The notes under the pieces: model-generated
Database searches by the model: none
The model's input: only the letters and a program-made list of their open reading frames with translations
Told to the model about the DNA's origin: nothing
Position numbers and translations under genes: made by a program
Assembly: GCA_002296125.1 (NCBI GenBank)
Contig: DBHI01000034.1
Coordinates: 2,015 to 53,649, forward strand
Length of the DNA: 51,635 bases
Direction: 5' to 3'
Source: Anaerolineales bacterium UBA832
GTDB lineage: Bacteria; Chloroflexota; Anaerolineae; Anaerolineales; UBA11657
In this document: piece after piece, positions 1 through 7,876 of the stretch
Numbering within the stretch: the first letter of the stretch is position 1
How the letters are laid out: every line of letters starts with the position of its first letter

Positions 1-855
1 TCTTCTGTCACCAAATCCTGGTGCCTTGACTGCTAAAACATTTAGCATTCCTCTCATTTTGTTGAGGACCAATGTAGCTAAAGCTTCGCCTTCAATATCT
101 TCTGCAATAATCACAAGATCACGTTTTCCAAGTTGTACTAACTTTTCTAACAGAGGTACTAAATCCTGCGCTGCAGAAATTTTCTTGTCATGTATCAATA
201 CATAAGGATCATCAATTGCAGATTCCATAGATTCTGGACTAGTCACAAAGTAAGGTGATATGTAACCTCGATCGAATTGCATTCCATCTACATATTCTGT
301 TTCGAATTCTAATCCTTTAGATTCTTCGACTGTAATTACACCGTCTTTACCTACTTTATCCATCACTTCTGCTATTAGCCCACCTATTTCTTCGTCAGCT
401 GCTGATATTCCTGCTACCGAAGCAATTTCTTCTTTTGTGTTGATTTGTTGAGATTGTTCCTTTATGCTTGCAACAACTGCTTGGGTTGCAGCTTCTAGTC
501 CTCGCTTCAATAGCATAGGATTGACTCCAGCTGCTGCCATTTTTAATCCTTCGTGAACCATTGCTTGAGCCAGAACAGTTGAAGTAGTAGTACCATCACC
601 AGCAATATCATTGGTTTTGGTAGCAGCTTGAGACAACAACTGTGCTCCCATATTTTCATATGGATCTTCGAGCTCAATGTCTTTTGCCACAGTTACACCA
701 TCATGAGTTACTGTAGGAGCTCCAAATTTTTTGTCTAATGCTACGTTACGTCCTTTAGGTCCTAACGTAGTTGACACTGCATTAGCCAGTTGGTCAATTC
801 CTGCTTTAAGTGCACGTCGGGCATCTTCTTCAAATACTATTTGTTTTGCTGCCAT
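1..855 (-). CDS. groEL: Chaperonin GroEL, N-terminal part (cut by window edge)
   Basis: Large chaperonin subunit that forms the double-ring cage which, with GroES and ATP, refolds cytosolic proteins. The frame is open from the ATG at 855 to base 1 (285 codons), so only the equatorial, intermediate and part of the apical domain are here. The start MAAKQIVFEEDARR, the segment TTLGPKGRNV and the ATP-binding GDGTTT motif (about residue 86) are typical. It lies 37 bases downstream of groES on the same strand, so the two form a groES-groEL operon read from the promoter near 1288. The C-terminus lies outside the window. Nothing looks abnormal. Identity is essentially certain. Confidence 0.97.
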   Translation of the reverse strand, partial: MAAKQIVFEEDARRALKAGIDQLANAVSTTLGPKGRNVALDKKFGAPTVTHDGVTVAKDIELEDPYENMGAQLLSQAATKTNDIAGDGTTTSTVLAQAMVHEGLKMAAAGVNPMLLKRGLEAATQAVVASIKEQSQQINTKEEIASVAGISAADEEIGGLIAEVMDKVGKDGVITVEESKGLEFETEYVDGMQFDRGYISPYFVTSPESMESAIDDPYVLIHDKKISAAQDLVPLLEKLVQLGKRDLVIIAEDIEGEALATLVLNKMRGMLNVLAVKAPGFGDRR

Positions 856-892
856 AATTTTAGTCCTTTTTTCTTTTTATTATTAATTGATA

Positions 893-1189
893 TTATCCTG
901 TTACAATTGCTAGTACGTCGCTTTCTTTCAATATCAGAAGTTTTTTGCCTTCTATTTTTACTTCAGTACCTGCATATTTTGCAAAAAGTACTTCATCATT
1001 CTGAGATACATCCATTTCTATGCGATTTCCGTTTTCATCTCTTGCACCAGGTCCTACAGCAACTACTTTACCTTTTTGTGGTTTTTCTTTTGCTGTTTCA
1101 GGTAAGACTATGCCTCCAGCCGTAGTTTCTTCTTGTTCTATTGGCTCTACAATTAGGCGTTCGCCTAATGGCTTTAGATTAAGTGACAT
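893..1189 (-). CDS. groES: Co-chaperonin GroES
   Basis: The 98-residue heptameric lid of the GroEL cage, which caps the folding chamber in the ATP-bound state. The family length is about 95-100 residues. The start MSLNLKPLGERLIVEP, the mobile-loop segment EETTAGGIVLPETAKEKPQ (residues about 20-38) and the C-terminal ILKESDVLAIV are standard. A strong ribosome binding site GGAGG lies at 1203-1199, 9 bases before the ATG. It is the first gene of the groES-groEL operon. I found no CIRCE (HrcA) inverted repeat upstream, so heat control, if any, uses another signal. Confidence 0.97.
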   Translation of the reverse strand: MSLNLKPLGERLIVEPIEQEETTAGGIVLPETAKEKPQKGKVVAVGPGARDENGNRIEMDVSQNDEVLFAKYAGTEVKIEGKKLLILKESDVLAIVTG

Positions 1190-1259
1190 ATTATTGTTGC
1201 CTCCTAGATAATTTATTTTTACTTTTTAAATACACATAAAATTTATTTTGTGCATGGAG

Positions 1260-1288
1260 ATGATAATCCCGCATTCGTACTCAGTCAA
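1260..1288 (-). promoter_or_regulatory. Promoter of groES-groEL
   Basis: On the minus strand there is TTGACT (1288-1283), a spacer of exactly 17 bases, and TATCAT (1265-1260). This is a good sigma70-type promoter about 70 bases before the groES start. The predicted leader is about 60 bases and carries no CIRCE repeat. Start-site mapping would confirm it. Confidence 0.65.
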
Positions 1289-1370
1289 GGTATATAGAAG
1301 ATTTCTAACGAAGCTCTAACAAATAGATTTCTCTATATTATCTGAAATTATTCCTAGAAACACTGTTACT

Positions 1371-3158
1371 TTAATCACCTGCAGATAGTTTTTCATTAAA
1401 AATGTTCAGAAATTCTTCTAAACTCTTTGTACCAATATTGTCTCCAGATCTAGATCTAACAGATACTGAATTGTTTTGTTCTTCTTTATCTCCGACAATT
1501 AACATGTAAGGAATTTTTTGTACCTGAGCTTTCCTGATTTTAGCGTTCATTCTTTCACTACTAGAATCTATTTCTACACGTATGTTTTGTGAATTTAGTT
1601 GATTATATAAATGATCACAATATTTTAGGTTTCGATCTGTTATTGGAATTATTATTGTTTGTACTGGAGATAGCCATAATGGAAATGAACCTGCATATTG
1701 TTCAATAACGACTCCAAGAAATCTTTCCGTGCTCCCAGTGACAGCACGGTGTAGCACTACTGGAGTATGTTCTTCACCATCTTCTCCATGGTAGGTAAGT
1801 CCTAGACGATCAGGTTGGATAAAGTCTACTTGTATAGTTGAGAGTTGCCACTCTCTCCCTAAAACATCGCGTGCTATAAAGTCTGCTTTAGGCCCATAAA
1901 ATGCTGCTTCACCTGTTTCACTATAGTAATCTATATTTGTTGAATCCAATGCACTTTTTAGAGCTTTTTCTGCAGTTTTCCATTTTGCATCATCTTTGAC
2001 ATATTTTCCATCGTCATCTCGCAAAGATAAACGGACCTTGTAGTCAGTAAATTGGTATCGCGATAATACTTCTTGAATTAAGTTAAGTGCTAATGTAAAT
2101 TCTTCTTGAATCTGATTAGGAGTACAAAATATATGACAGTCATCTTGAGTTAATGATCTGACTCGTGTCAAACCGGTTAGTTCACCGGATTTTTCATACC
2201 TGTATAGAGTGGCAAATTCTGCAAATCGAATTGGTAAATCACGGTAGGAATGTTTACCCATTTCTTTGTATAAAGTCATATGACTCGGGCAGTTCATAGG
2301 TTTTAAACGGAATTTTATATTGGAATCTATCATTGCAGGGAACATAGAATCTTCGTAGTTATCATAGTGGCCTGATTTCTTGTATAAGTCTTCTTTTACT
2401 ATGTGTCCTGTCCATACATGCTTATAGCCATATTTTGTTTGTATATCTCGTACGTAAGATTCCATTATATTACGTATGGTTTCACCTTTTGGTGTAAATA
2501 GTGGAAGTCCTGGTCCTATATCGGATGAAAAATAGAATAATCCTAATTCAGTACCAATTTTACGGTGGTCTCTTTTCTTGGCTTCTTCTAATGTCCATAG
2601 GTATTTCCTGAGTTCTTTTGGAGTGTTCCATATTGTTCCATATATACGCTGTAACATGGTGTTTTTGGAATCACCACGCCAGTATGCTCCTGCTACTGAC
2701 AAAAGCTTTAATGCTTTAGGATTAATTTCTTTTGTATTATCTATATGTGGTCCTTTACAAAGGTCAGTAAACGTATCATGAGAAAAAAATGTAACATTGC
2801 TCTGATTATTATCATTATCTGTATGCATCTCTGCATTGTTTTGTATATCATCAATCAGTTCTAATTTGTATTTTTGTTTAGCAAATTGTGTTTGAGCTTG
2901 TAAGATATCTACTTCAGTACGTACAAAGTCATGATTGCCAGCAATGATTTTTTTCATTCTCTTTTCAATTTCTGGGAGATCATCATCGGTAAGTGAGCGG
3001 GGCAATTCAAAGTCATAATAAAAACCATTTTCAATTGGAGGTCCTATGGCTATTTGTATTTCGCCTGCGAACATTTCTGTTACTGCTTGCGCCATGATAT
3101 GTGCTGTAGAATGCCTTAGACGATACATTTGTTCATTGTTGGTATTGGATGTATTCAT
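1371..3158 (-). CDS. thrS: Threonyl-tRNA synthetase (no TGS domain)
   Basis: Class II aminoacyl-tRNA synthetase that charges tRNA-Thr. At 595 residues it is shorter than the usual ~640, because the protein begins almost directly at the editing domain: HSTAH at residues 17-21 and the paired C/H in LCKGPH near residue 135. The N-terminal TGS domain is missing. The catalytic core has the zinc ligands in MNCPSH, the His in QDDCHIF and the His in VVLHRA (motif 3, GSTERF). The C-terminal anticodon-binding domain fills the last ~100 residues. No upstream in-frame start could supply a TGS domain before the tRNA gene. TGS-less ThrS enzymes are known in some bacteria, so this is probably native. A tRNA-Val gene lies upstream on the same strand. 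Confidence 0.95.
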   Translation of the reverse strand: MNTSNTNNEQMYRLRHSTAHIMAQAVTEMFAGEIQIAIGPPIENGFYYDFELPRSLTDDDLPEIEKRMKKIIAGNHDFVRTEVDILQAQTQFAKQKYKLELIDDIQNNAEMHTDNDNNQSNVTFFSHDTFTDLCKGPHIDNTKEINPKALKLLSVAGAYWRGDSKNTMLQRIYGTIWNTPKELRKYLWTLEEAKKRDHRKIGTELGLFYFSSDIGPGLPLFTPKGETIRNIMESYVRDIQTKYGYKHVWTGHIVKEDLYKKSGHYDNYEDSMFPAMIDSNIKFRLKPMNCPSHMTLYKEMGKHSYRDLPIRFAEFATLYRYEKSGELTGLTRVRSLTQDDCHIFCTPNQIQEEFTLALNLIQEVLSRYQFTDYKVRLSLRDDDGKYVKDDAKWKTAEKALKSALDSTNIDYYSETGEAAFYGPKADFIARDVLGREWQLSTIQVDFIQPDRLGLTYHGEDGEEHTPVVLHRAVTGSTERFLGVVIEQYAGSFPLWLSPVQTIIIPITDRNLKYCDHLYNQLNSQNIRVEIDSSSERMNAKIRKAQVQKIPYMLIVGDKEEQNNSVSVRSRSGDNIGTKSLEEFLNIFNEKLSAGD

Positions 3159-3242
3159 AAAAATTTATGTAAATGATATTTAGATTGTTATAAGGATCTT
3201 TTGATTTCAGTAAATTGTCCTTGATAGTTTAATAGATTTTTG

Positions 3243-3316
3243 TGGGCGGTATTGGACTCGAACCAACGACCTTTGCGATGTCAACGCAACGCTCTAACCA
3301 GCTGAGCTAACCGCCC
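3243..3316 (-). tRNA. tRNA-Val (GAC)
   Basis: A 74-base cloverleaf on the minus strand. The acceptor stem GGGCGGT pairs with ACCGCCC, the discriminator base is A, and no CCA is encoded. The anticodon loop TTGACAT, between stems TTGCG and CGCAA, gives anticodon GAC (Val). The T arm contains GGTTCGAGTCC. A TATAAT -10 element (3331-3326) sits 9 bases upstream of the 5' end. Confidence 0.95.
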
Positions 3317-3384
3317 ATATATTACATTATATATTACATTGACAATTTTACCTAAACAATGCTTTTACACTAATTGTTTCAATA

Positions 3385-3771
3385 TTATTTTCTGATGGCT
3401 ATACATTCAATTTCTATTTGAGCTTTTAATGGTAATCCAGATACCTGAACTGTACTTCTAGCTGGCGGATTATTGACAAAGTATTCGCTATATACCTTGT
3501 TCATTTTATCAAAATCATCTAAGTTTGTCATAAATACTGTAGTTTTTATTACATCATCAAGTAGAAAGTTAGCACTAGAAAGTATGTTTTGTATGTTTTG
3601 AATAACACGATGAGTTTGATCTTCAATTTTTTGAGATATGAGTTTGCCAGTTTCTGGATCAATCCCCAATTGTCCTGCTGTAAAAATCATTTCATCGTTG
3701 TTTGATATTGCCTGTGAATAAGGTCCAATTGCTGAAGGAGCATTTTCTGTGTTTATTACTATTTTAGACAT
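3385..3771 (-). CDS. ridA: RidA family enamine/imine deaminase
   Basis: Small trimeric cytosolic enzyme (128 residues, the normal length) that hydrolyses reactive 2-aminoacrylate and related enamines released by PLP enzymes such as threonine and serine dehydratases. The N-terminal APSAIGPYSQA segment, the central FTAGQLGIDP, and PPARSTVQV with the substrate-binding Arg, followed by the EIECIA strand, identify the RidA/YjgF/UK114 family. It stands alone between a tRNA gene and the divergent surE. PLP enzymes elsewhere in the window (kbl, cysM) fit a housekeeping need for RidA. Close paralogs in this superfamily have other imine substrates, so the exact substrate is inferred. Confidence 0.92.
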   Translation of the reverse strand: MSKIVINTENAPSAIGPYSQAISNNDEMIFTAGQLGIDPETGKLISQKIEDQTHRVIQNIQNILSSANFLLDDVIKTTVFMTNLDDFDKMNKVYSEYFVNNPPARSTVQVSGLPLKAQIEIECIAIRK

Positions 3772-3885
3772 GTGTGATTTTTCCTAAATTATTATATTTA
3801 TTATATTAATGGATCTGATCATTTCTATTATTATAAGTCTAATAATTGTATATGGATTTGCATTAATCGGCTACCCTGCTAATAT

Positions 3886-4695
3886 ATGGGCATGGTTAGT
3901 GACAAGCTTATTGTACTTACAAATGATGATGGAGTAGATTCACCTGGTATAGAAGCAGCTGCTAGTGTGTTATCTGATTTGGGTCAAGTTATTGTGGCAG
4001 CTCCTAGTTGTCAACAGAGTGGTGCTGGTAGGAGCATGAAAAGTGTATTTGGTAATGTTGATAACAATATTCAGGAAGTAAATAAAAATATTGACGGTGT
4101 AAGCTGGTCTTTCTATGCTATTGATGGTTCTCCTGCTCAAGCTGTACAAAAAGGTTTATTAGTAGTTAGTGATCGTTTACCAGATTTAGTAGTTTCTGGA
4201 ATTAATTTTGGTGAAAATCTTGGTGCTGATTTAACTATATCGGGTACAGTTGGTGCTGCTTGGGAAGCTGCTAGTTTTGGTGTTACTGCAATTGCTGTTT
4301 CTTTAGAAACTGATTTGTCTAATCATACAGCGCATTCTTCTGATATCGATTTTACTGCTGCGATGTATTTTACTAAATTTTTTGCTGAGAAATTATTGTA
4401 TATGGATAGTATTAATGATGTAGATCTGTTGAATATTAATATACCTAGTGATGCAAATGTCGATACCAACTGGAGCATTACTAGACAATCCCGCCAACAG
4501 TATTTTGTTGCTACTAATCTTGATAATCCAAAACTTGTTCAGTATAAGAAATCTGATAATTGCCACAATTCTGAACCTGAATCAGATATTTATTCGATTG
4601 TTAATAATAGAATAGTTTCAGTCACTCCAATTTCAATTGATGCAACTTCTAGGGTTTCATTAAAAGATTTAGAAAACAAGATTCATCAACAATAA
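3886..4695 (+). CDS. surE: 5'/3'-nucleotidase SurE
   Basis: Metal-dependent phosphatase acting on nucleoside monophosphates and short polyphosphates, a stress-survival protein. The 269-residue length is normal. The metal-binding LTNDDGVDSPG motif is at residues about 11-21, SGINFGENLG carries the conserved Asn, and SGTVGAAWEA is the second signature. Two candidate starts lie close together (ATG at 3886 and at 3892); neither has a strong ribosome binding site and the choice does not affect the fold. The gene stands alone, divergent from ridA and converging with the next minus-strand gene 13 bases after its stop. The C-terminal third is more divergent than the core. Confidence 0.92.
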   Translation: MGMVSDKLIVLTNDDGVDSPGIEAAASVLSDLGQVIVAAPSCQQSGAGRSMKSVFGNVDNNIQEVNKNIDGVSWSFYAIDGSPAQAVQKGLLVVSDRLPDLVVSGINFGENLGADLTISGTVGAAWEAASFGVTAIAVSLETDLSNHTAHSSDIDFTAAMYFTKFFAEKLLYMDSINDVDLLNINIPSDANVDTNWSITRQSRQQYFVATNLDNPKLVQYKKSDNCHNSEPESDIYSIVNNRIVSVTPISIDATSRVSLKDLENKIHQQ

Positions 4696-4708
4696 GTCTT
4701 TAATAATG

Positions 4709-5038
4709 TTAATTGGAATGTTCATCAGGCCATTTATCAAGTCTGATCCACAAATTAATTACTTGTCCTTCTTCAACTTGATTGACTCGTGCAGCTAATA
4801 TTAATGCTTGCTCAGTGAGCCCCGAAAGATTGGTGAATTCAAGATAAGCAGCTCTACCTTCTTCCCAGGCATTTCTACACCTATCTAATAAATCTGGTCC
4901 ATTCAATGTTCTTAGTACACACCTATTGGTAAATGGTATTTCTGGTCCTTCCGACATTGCTAGAAGCCACGATTCAGTATTAGGTACAAATTCAGGTGTA
5001 GGGCCTTCAACAATTGTGATTTTTTCTGGTTCGCTCAT
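4709..5038 (-). CDS. Uncharacterised 109-residue protein
   Basis: I do not recognise this protein. It is soluble and acidic, with no signal peptide or membrane segment. It opens with MSEPEKITIVEGPTPEF, has a central NRCVLRTLNGPDLLDRCRNA segment with two Cys, and ends in a predicted mixed alpha/beta stretch (LILAARVNQVEEGQVINLWI). The EGQVINLWIRL strand resembles a small beta-barrel edge but supports no function. Codon use matches its neighbours. It is the last of three small minus-strand genes (5792 to 4709) with 24-34 base gaps, so it probably shares a transcript with the membrane protein and the EthD-like protein. Confidence 0.75.
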   Translation of the reverse strand: MSEPEKITIVEGPTPEFVPNTESWLLAMSEGPEIPFTNRCVLRTLNGPDLLDRCRNAWEEGRAAYLEFTNLSGLTEQALILAARVNQVEEGQVINLWIRLDKWPDEHSN

Positions 5039-5072
5039 ATTTGTTTTTATAAAAGTGAGTAATTTTTTGGCA

Positions 5073-5420
5073 TTATGTTAATGCTACTATTAATATTGGT
5101 ATTGTGATTAGCAATGCTATTGCTGTTACACCTATCAGTACTTTGGTTCCTAATTGTAATACATTAATATCCTGATTGTTTTTTTCTTTAGAGTTATTGA
5201 AGTTGGACTCGTCAAATATTTTTCTTGCTTTTTCAATCTGAGATAGAGCCGACTGTATAGGTGTTCCATCATCTCTATTGGATGGTTCAATTATTTCCCA
5301 ACTTTCTTCTTTTAGGTTTCCATTTTTTTTGCTTTGCCATTGCATAAATGCATTAGTTGCTCTCGAAATTAATTGTATTGTCCACATGATGAAGAAAAAA
5401 AATGCTAATAATTTTCCCAT
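5073..5420 (-). CDS. Small membrane protein, two predicted TM segments
   Basis: Unrecognised 115-residue protein. A hydrophobic N-terminal segment (residues about 3-21, LLAFFFFIMWTIQLI) and a C-terminal one (about 90-113, VLIGVTAIALLITIPILIVAL) flank a charged central part of about 65 residues that includes a helix (QIEKARKIFDESN). Both ends are probably in the membrane, with the charged part on one side. It lies in the middle of the three-gene minus-strand group. A good ribosome binding site (AGGAG) lies just upstream of its ATG. No domain supports a function. Confidence 0.75.
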   Translation of the reverse strand: MGKLLAFFFFIMWTIQLISRATNAFMQWQSKKNGNLKEESWEIIEPSNRDDGTPIQSALSQIEKARKIFDESNFNNSKEKNNQDINVLQLGTKVLIGVTAIALLITIPILIVALT

Positions 5421-5444
5421 TCTTTGCTCCTATAATGGTATTTC

Positions 5445-5792
5445 TTAATTTGTTGATTTATATTTATCTAAATCATTATTGTTACGTTCTTCTTCAAACG
5501 ATTCTGAAAAAAGTATTGTAGTTATATTACCAGCAAATTTCATTAGAGCTTTTCCTGCTTGTACACCTTTTTCTGAATTTAGTGCATGATCTAGACTAGG
5601 TTTGTTGGCAAATTGAAATTCATGTATCTTATAATATTCCGATTTCCCTTTAGGTTCTCCTTCGATATGACTAACGGTAATCCGTTGTACACCTGGCATT
5701 TGTTCCGCTATTGGAATAAACTGTTGTGACCATCGCTCTTCAAAATCATTGATATTTTCTGGCGTATTAAATAGTATAGTCATTTTATACAT
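5445..5792 (-). CDS. EthD-like dimeric alpha-beta barrel protein
   Basis: A 115-residue protein of the EthD family. Members adopt a ferredoxin-like dimeric barrel and often act as small-molecule-binding accessories of oxidative degradation; the substrate here is unknown. The features are YKMTILFNTPENINDFEERW, a central PGVQRITVSHIEG strand, and YYKIHEFQFANKPSLDHALNSE with a closing FAGNITTILFSE strand. The ATG at 5792 lies only 7 bases from a TATAAT (5805-5800), so the transcript may be leaderless or may start at the second Met (5783). It heads the three-gene group running to 4709. EthD fold is likely, function unknown. Confidence 0.8.
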   Translation of the reverse strand: MYKMTILFNTPENINDFEERWSQQFIPIAEQMPGVQRITVSHIEGEPKGKSEYYKIHEFQFANKPSLDHALNSEKGVQAGKALMKFAGNITTILFSESFEEERNNNDLDKYKSTN

Positions 5793-5899
5793 TGTGTAAA
5801 TTATACATCGCTGGCCTACATTTTGTAAATTTATTATTTTTAAGTAAAAATCTCTTTCGAAGTTTGGTTTTGGTAAACATCATATTCTTGTTGATTAAT

Positions 5900-5932
5900 T
5901 GGTATAATTGAACAATAATTAGTTGGTATAAT
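5900..5932 (+). promoter_or_regulatory. Two tandem extended -10 promoters before korA
   Basis: The element TGGTATAATT occurs twice, with TATAAT at 5903-5908 and 5927-5932, exactly 24 bases apart. Both have the TGN extension upstream of a perfect -10, and neither has a good -35. The leader to the korA ATG would be about 70-95 bases, with GAAGGA at 5993-5998 as the ribosome binding site. Confidence 0.55.
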
Positions 5933-6008
5933 TTAACTTACTTAATGAAATTATGTGAAGAAGAACAATGATTAGCAGTGGTGTAAAGCTGCGAAGGATA
6001 ATATTTGT

Positions 6009-7850
6009 ATGACAAAACCACAGAATGTTAGCGTAGACAATAAACGAACTGTTGATTTTGCAGTGGCTATTGGAGGTGCAGCTGGACAAGGCATTGCTAC
6101 GCCAGGAAATATTCTTGCTAGAATTTTTGCGAGAAGGGGGTTACATTTAAATGCTTATAATGCGTATCAATCGTTGATACGAGGTGGTCATACCTTTCTG
6201 ACCATACGAGCCAGTGATGCACCTGTGCTAAATATGGGTGATGCTTTAGATGTGATGGTAGCACTTAATCAAGATACTATGGATAGACATTTAGGTATTA
6301 TGCCAGTAGGTTCATCCGTTATTTATGATGAAGCTAAGATTACACCTAATGATACTCCGGATGGTGTGCAATTATGTCCTTTGCCTATTAAAGAATTAGT
6401 GGGTCGCAACAAACTGGCAGCTAATACTGTTGCTGTTGCTGTTGTACTAAATATGCTTGGCATTGAGTTGGATGATTTAGCGGATGCATTAGAAAGAATT
6501 TTTTCTCGCAAGGGCGCAGAAGTTGTTGAATCTAATCGTGAAATTGCCGAACGAGGTTATGAATATGCAGCAGCTAATTTTGATGCTTTCACATTTGCGG
6601 CTCCCAGATTGTCAAAAGGCTTGGCTGTAGTTACTGGTAATGAAGCAGCCGGTATGGGTGCTCTTGCTGCCGGAGTCAAATTTTATGCAGCTTATCCAAT
6701 GAGCCCATCTACTGGGGTATTGATGTATATTGCTCAGCATGCTCGAAAGCTTGGTGTAATGGTAAGGCAAGTTGAGGATGAGATAGGTGTAATGAATATG
6801 GTAGTTGGAGCTGCACATGCTGGGTGTCGTGCTATGACTGCAACCTCTGGAGGTGGATTTGCTTTAATGACAGAAGCAGTAGGAATGTCTGGAATGCTTG
6901 AAACACCGGTAGTATGCATTGATGTACAGCGGGCAGGGCCAGCAACAGGTGTGCCAACAAAGACTGAACAAGGAGATTTATGGCAGATATTAGGAGCTGG
7001 ACAGGGAGATTATCCAAAATTTGTTGTTGCTCCTAGATCGCAGGCTGATATATTTAATACGATTCCAGAATTATTTAATCTTACAGATTGCTATCAATGT
7101 CCCGGTTTGATGTTAACAGATCTATTGATCTCCGAAGGTACTGCTACTGTTGATCCAGATGAATTGGATTGGCAACCAAATATTAATCGTGGTGAAATGA
7201 TTTTTCCAAATGGAGATGTCAATGCAAATGATAATCCATACGGAGGTTATAACGACGATGCGTATTTGCGGTATGAAAATACTGAGAGTGGTATATCTCC
7301 GCGAGCTGTTCCTGGCGTTCCGGGGCATATACATGTAGCTGCTTCAGACGAACATGATGAAGATGGAACACTTATTAGTGATGAATTTACTAATCCTCAT
7401 AAGCGTAGAATGATGGTTGAAAAACGCGCTAGAAAAATGGAGACTTCTATAGATGCAGTTGAACCACCTCAATTGATAGGTGTCAGTGATGCTGTGGCTA
7501 CTTTAGTGGGATTTGGATCTACATGGGGTGTAAATGTGGAAGCAATAGAAAAATTAGAATCTGTAGATGAAATTATTGTGAATCAATTGCATATTAAGTG
7601 GATTGTACCTTTTCATGTAGACGTGGTAACATCTATATTGGAATCATCGAATAAGATCATTATTGTTGAAAATAATTATAGTGGACAATTTGCACGTTAT
7701 TTGCGATCGGAAACAGGCATTAAAGCTGATGCTTTCATAAGAAAATATGATGGAGAGCCTTTTATGCCTCATCATATAGTTGATGGTGTAAAAGCAATTT
7801 TGGGTGGAGAAACTGAATTGTATGTTCCTACCCATGAGATTATGGTATAA
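6009..7850 (+). CDS. korA: 2-oxoacid:ferredoxin oxidoreductase, fused gamma-alpha subunit
   Basis: Large subunit of a 2-oxoglutarate:ferredoxin oxidoreductase-type enzyme, which oxidatively decarboxylates a 2-oxoacid to acyl-CoA and reduces ferredoxin (reversible, cytosolic). Residues 1-190 are the gamma domain (GGAAGQGIATPG, SLIRGGHTF). The alpha domain follows (GNEAAGMGALAAGVKFYAAYPMSP; MVVGAAHAGCRAMTATSGGG). The C-terminal domain II contains GFGSTWGVNVEAIEKL and NNYSGQFARYLR. The 613-residue length fits the fused gamma-alpha architecture. korB follows 26 bases later. The KorAB type usually takes 2-oxoglutarate, but pyruvate or branched-chain oxoacids cannot be excluded from sequence. It is probably part of an oxygen-tolerant TCA cycle. 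Start chosen: ATG with GAAGGA 10 bases upstream. Confidence 0.92.
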   Translation: MTKPQNVSVDNKRTVDFAVAIGGAAGQGIATPGNILARIFARRGLHLNAYNAYQSLIRGGHTFLTIRASDAPVLNMGDALDVMVALNQDTMDRHLGIMPVGSSVIYDEAKITPNDTPDGVQLCPLPIKELVGRNKLAANTVAVAVVLNMLGIELDDLADALERIFSRKGAEVVESNREIAERGYEYAAANFDAFTFAAPRLSKGLAVVTGNEAAGMGALAAGVKFYAAYPMSPSTGVLMYIAQHARKLGVMVRQVEDEIGVMNMVVGAAHAGCRAMTATSGGGFALMTEAVGMSGMLETPVVCIDVQRAGPATGVPTKTEQGDLWQILGAGQGDYPKFVVAPRSQADIFNTIPELFNLTDCYQCPGLMLTDLLISEGTATVDPDELDWQPNINRGEMIFPNGDVNANDNPYGGYNDDAYLRYENTESGISPRAVPGVPGHIHVAASDEHDEDGTLISDEFTNPHKRRMMVEKRARKMETSIDAVEPPQLIGVSDAVATLVGFGSTWGVNVEAIEKLESVDEIIVNQLHIKWIVPFHVDVVTSILESSNKIIIVENNYSGQFARYLRSETGIKADAFIRKYDGEPFMPHHIVDGVKAILGGETELYVPTHEIMV

Positions 7851-7876
7851 ACGATAAAAAAAAGAGAGTATATTAT

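Noticed and set aside
1190..1370. CIRCE element (HrcA operator) upstream of groES
   Set aside because: No TTAGCACTC-N9-GAGTGCTAA or close variant is present; only a plain promoter is visible.
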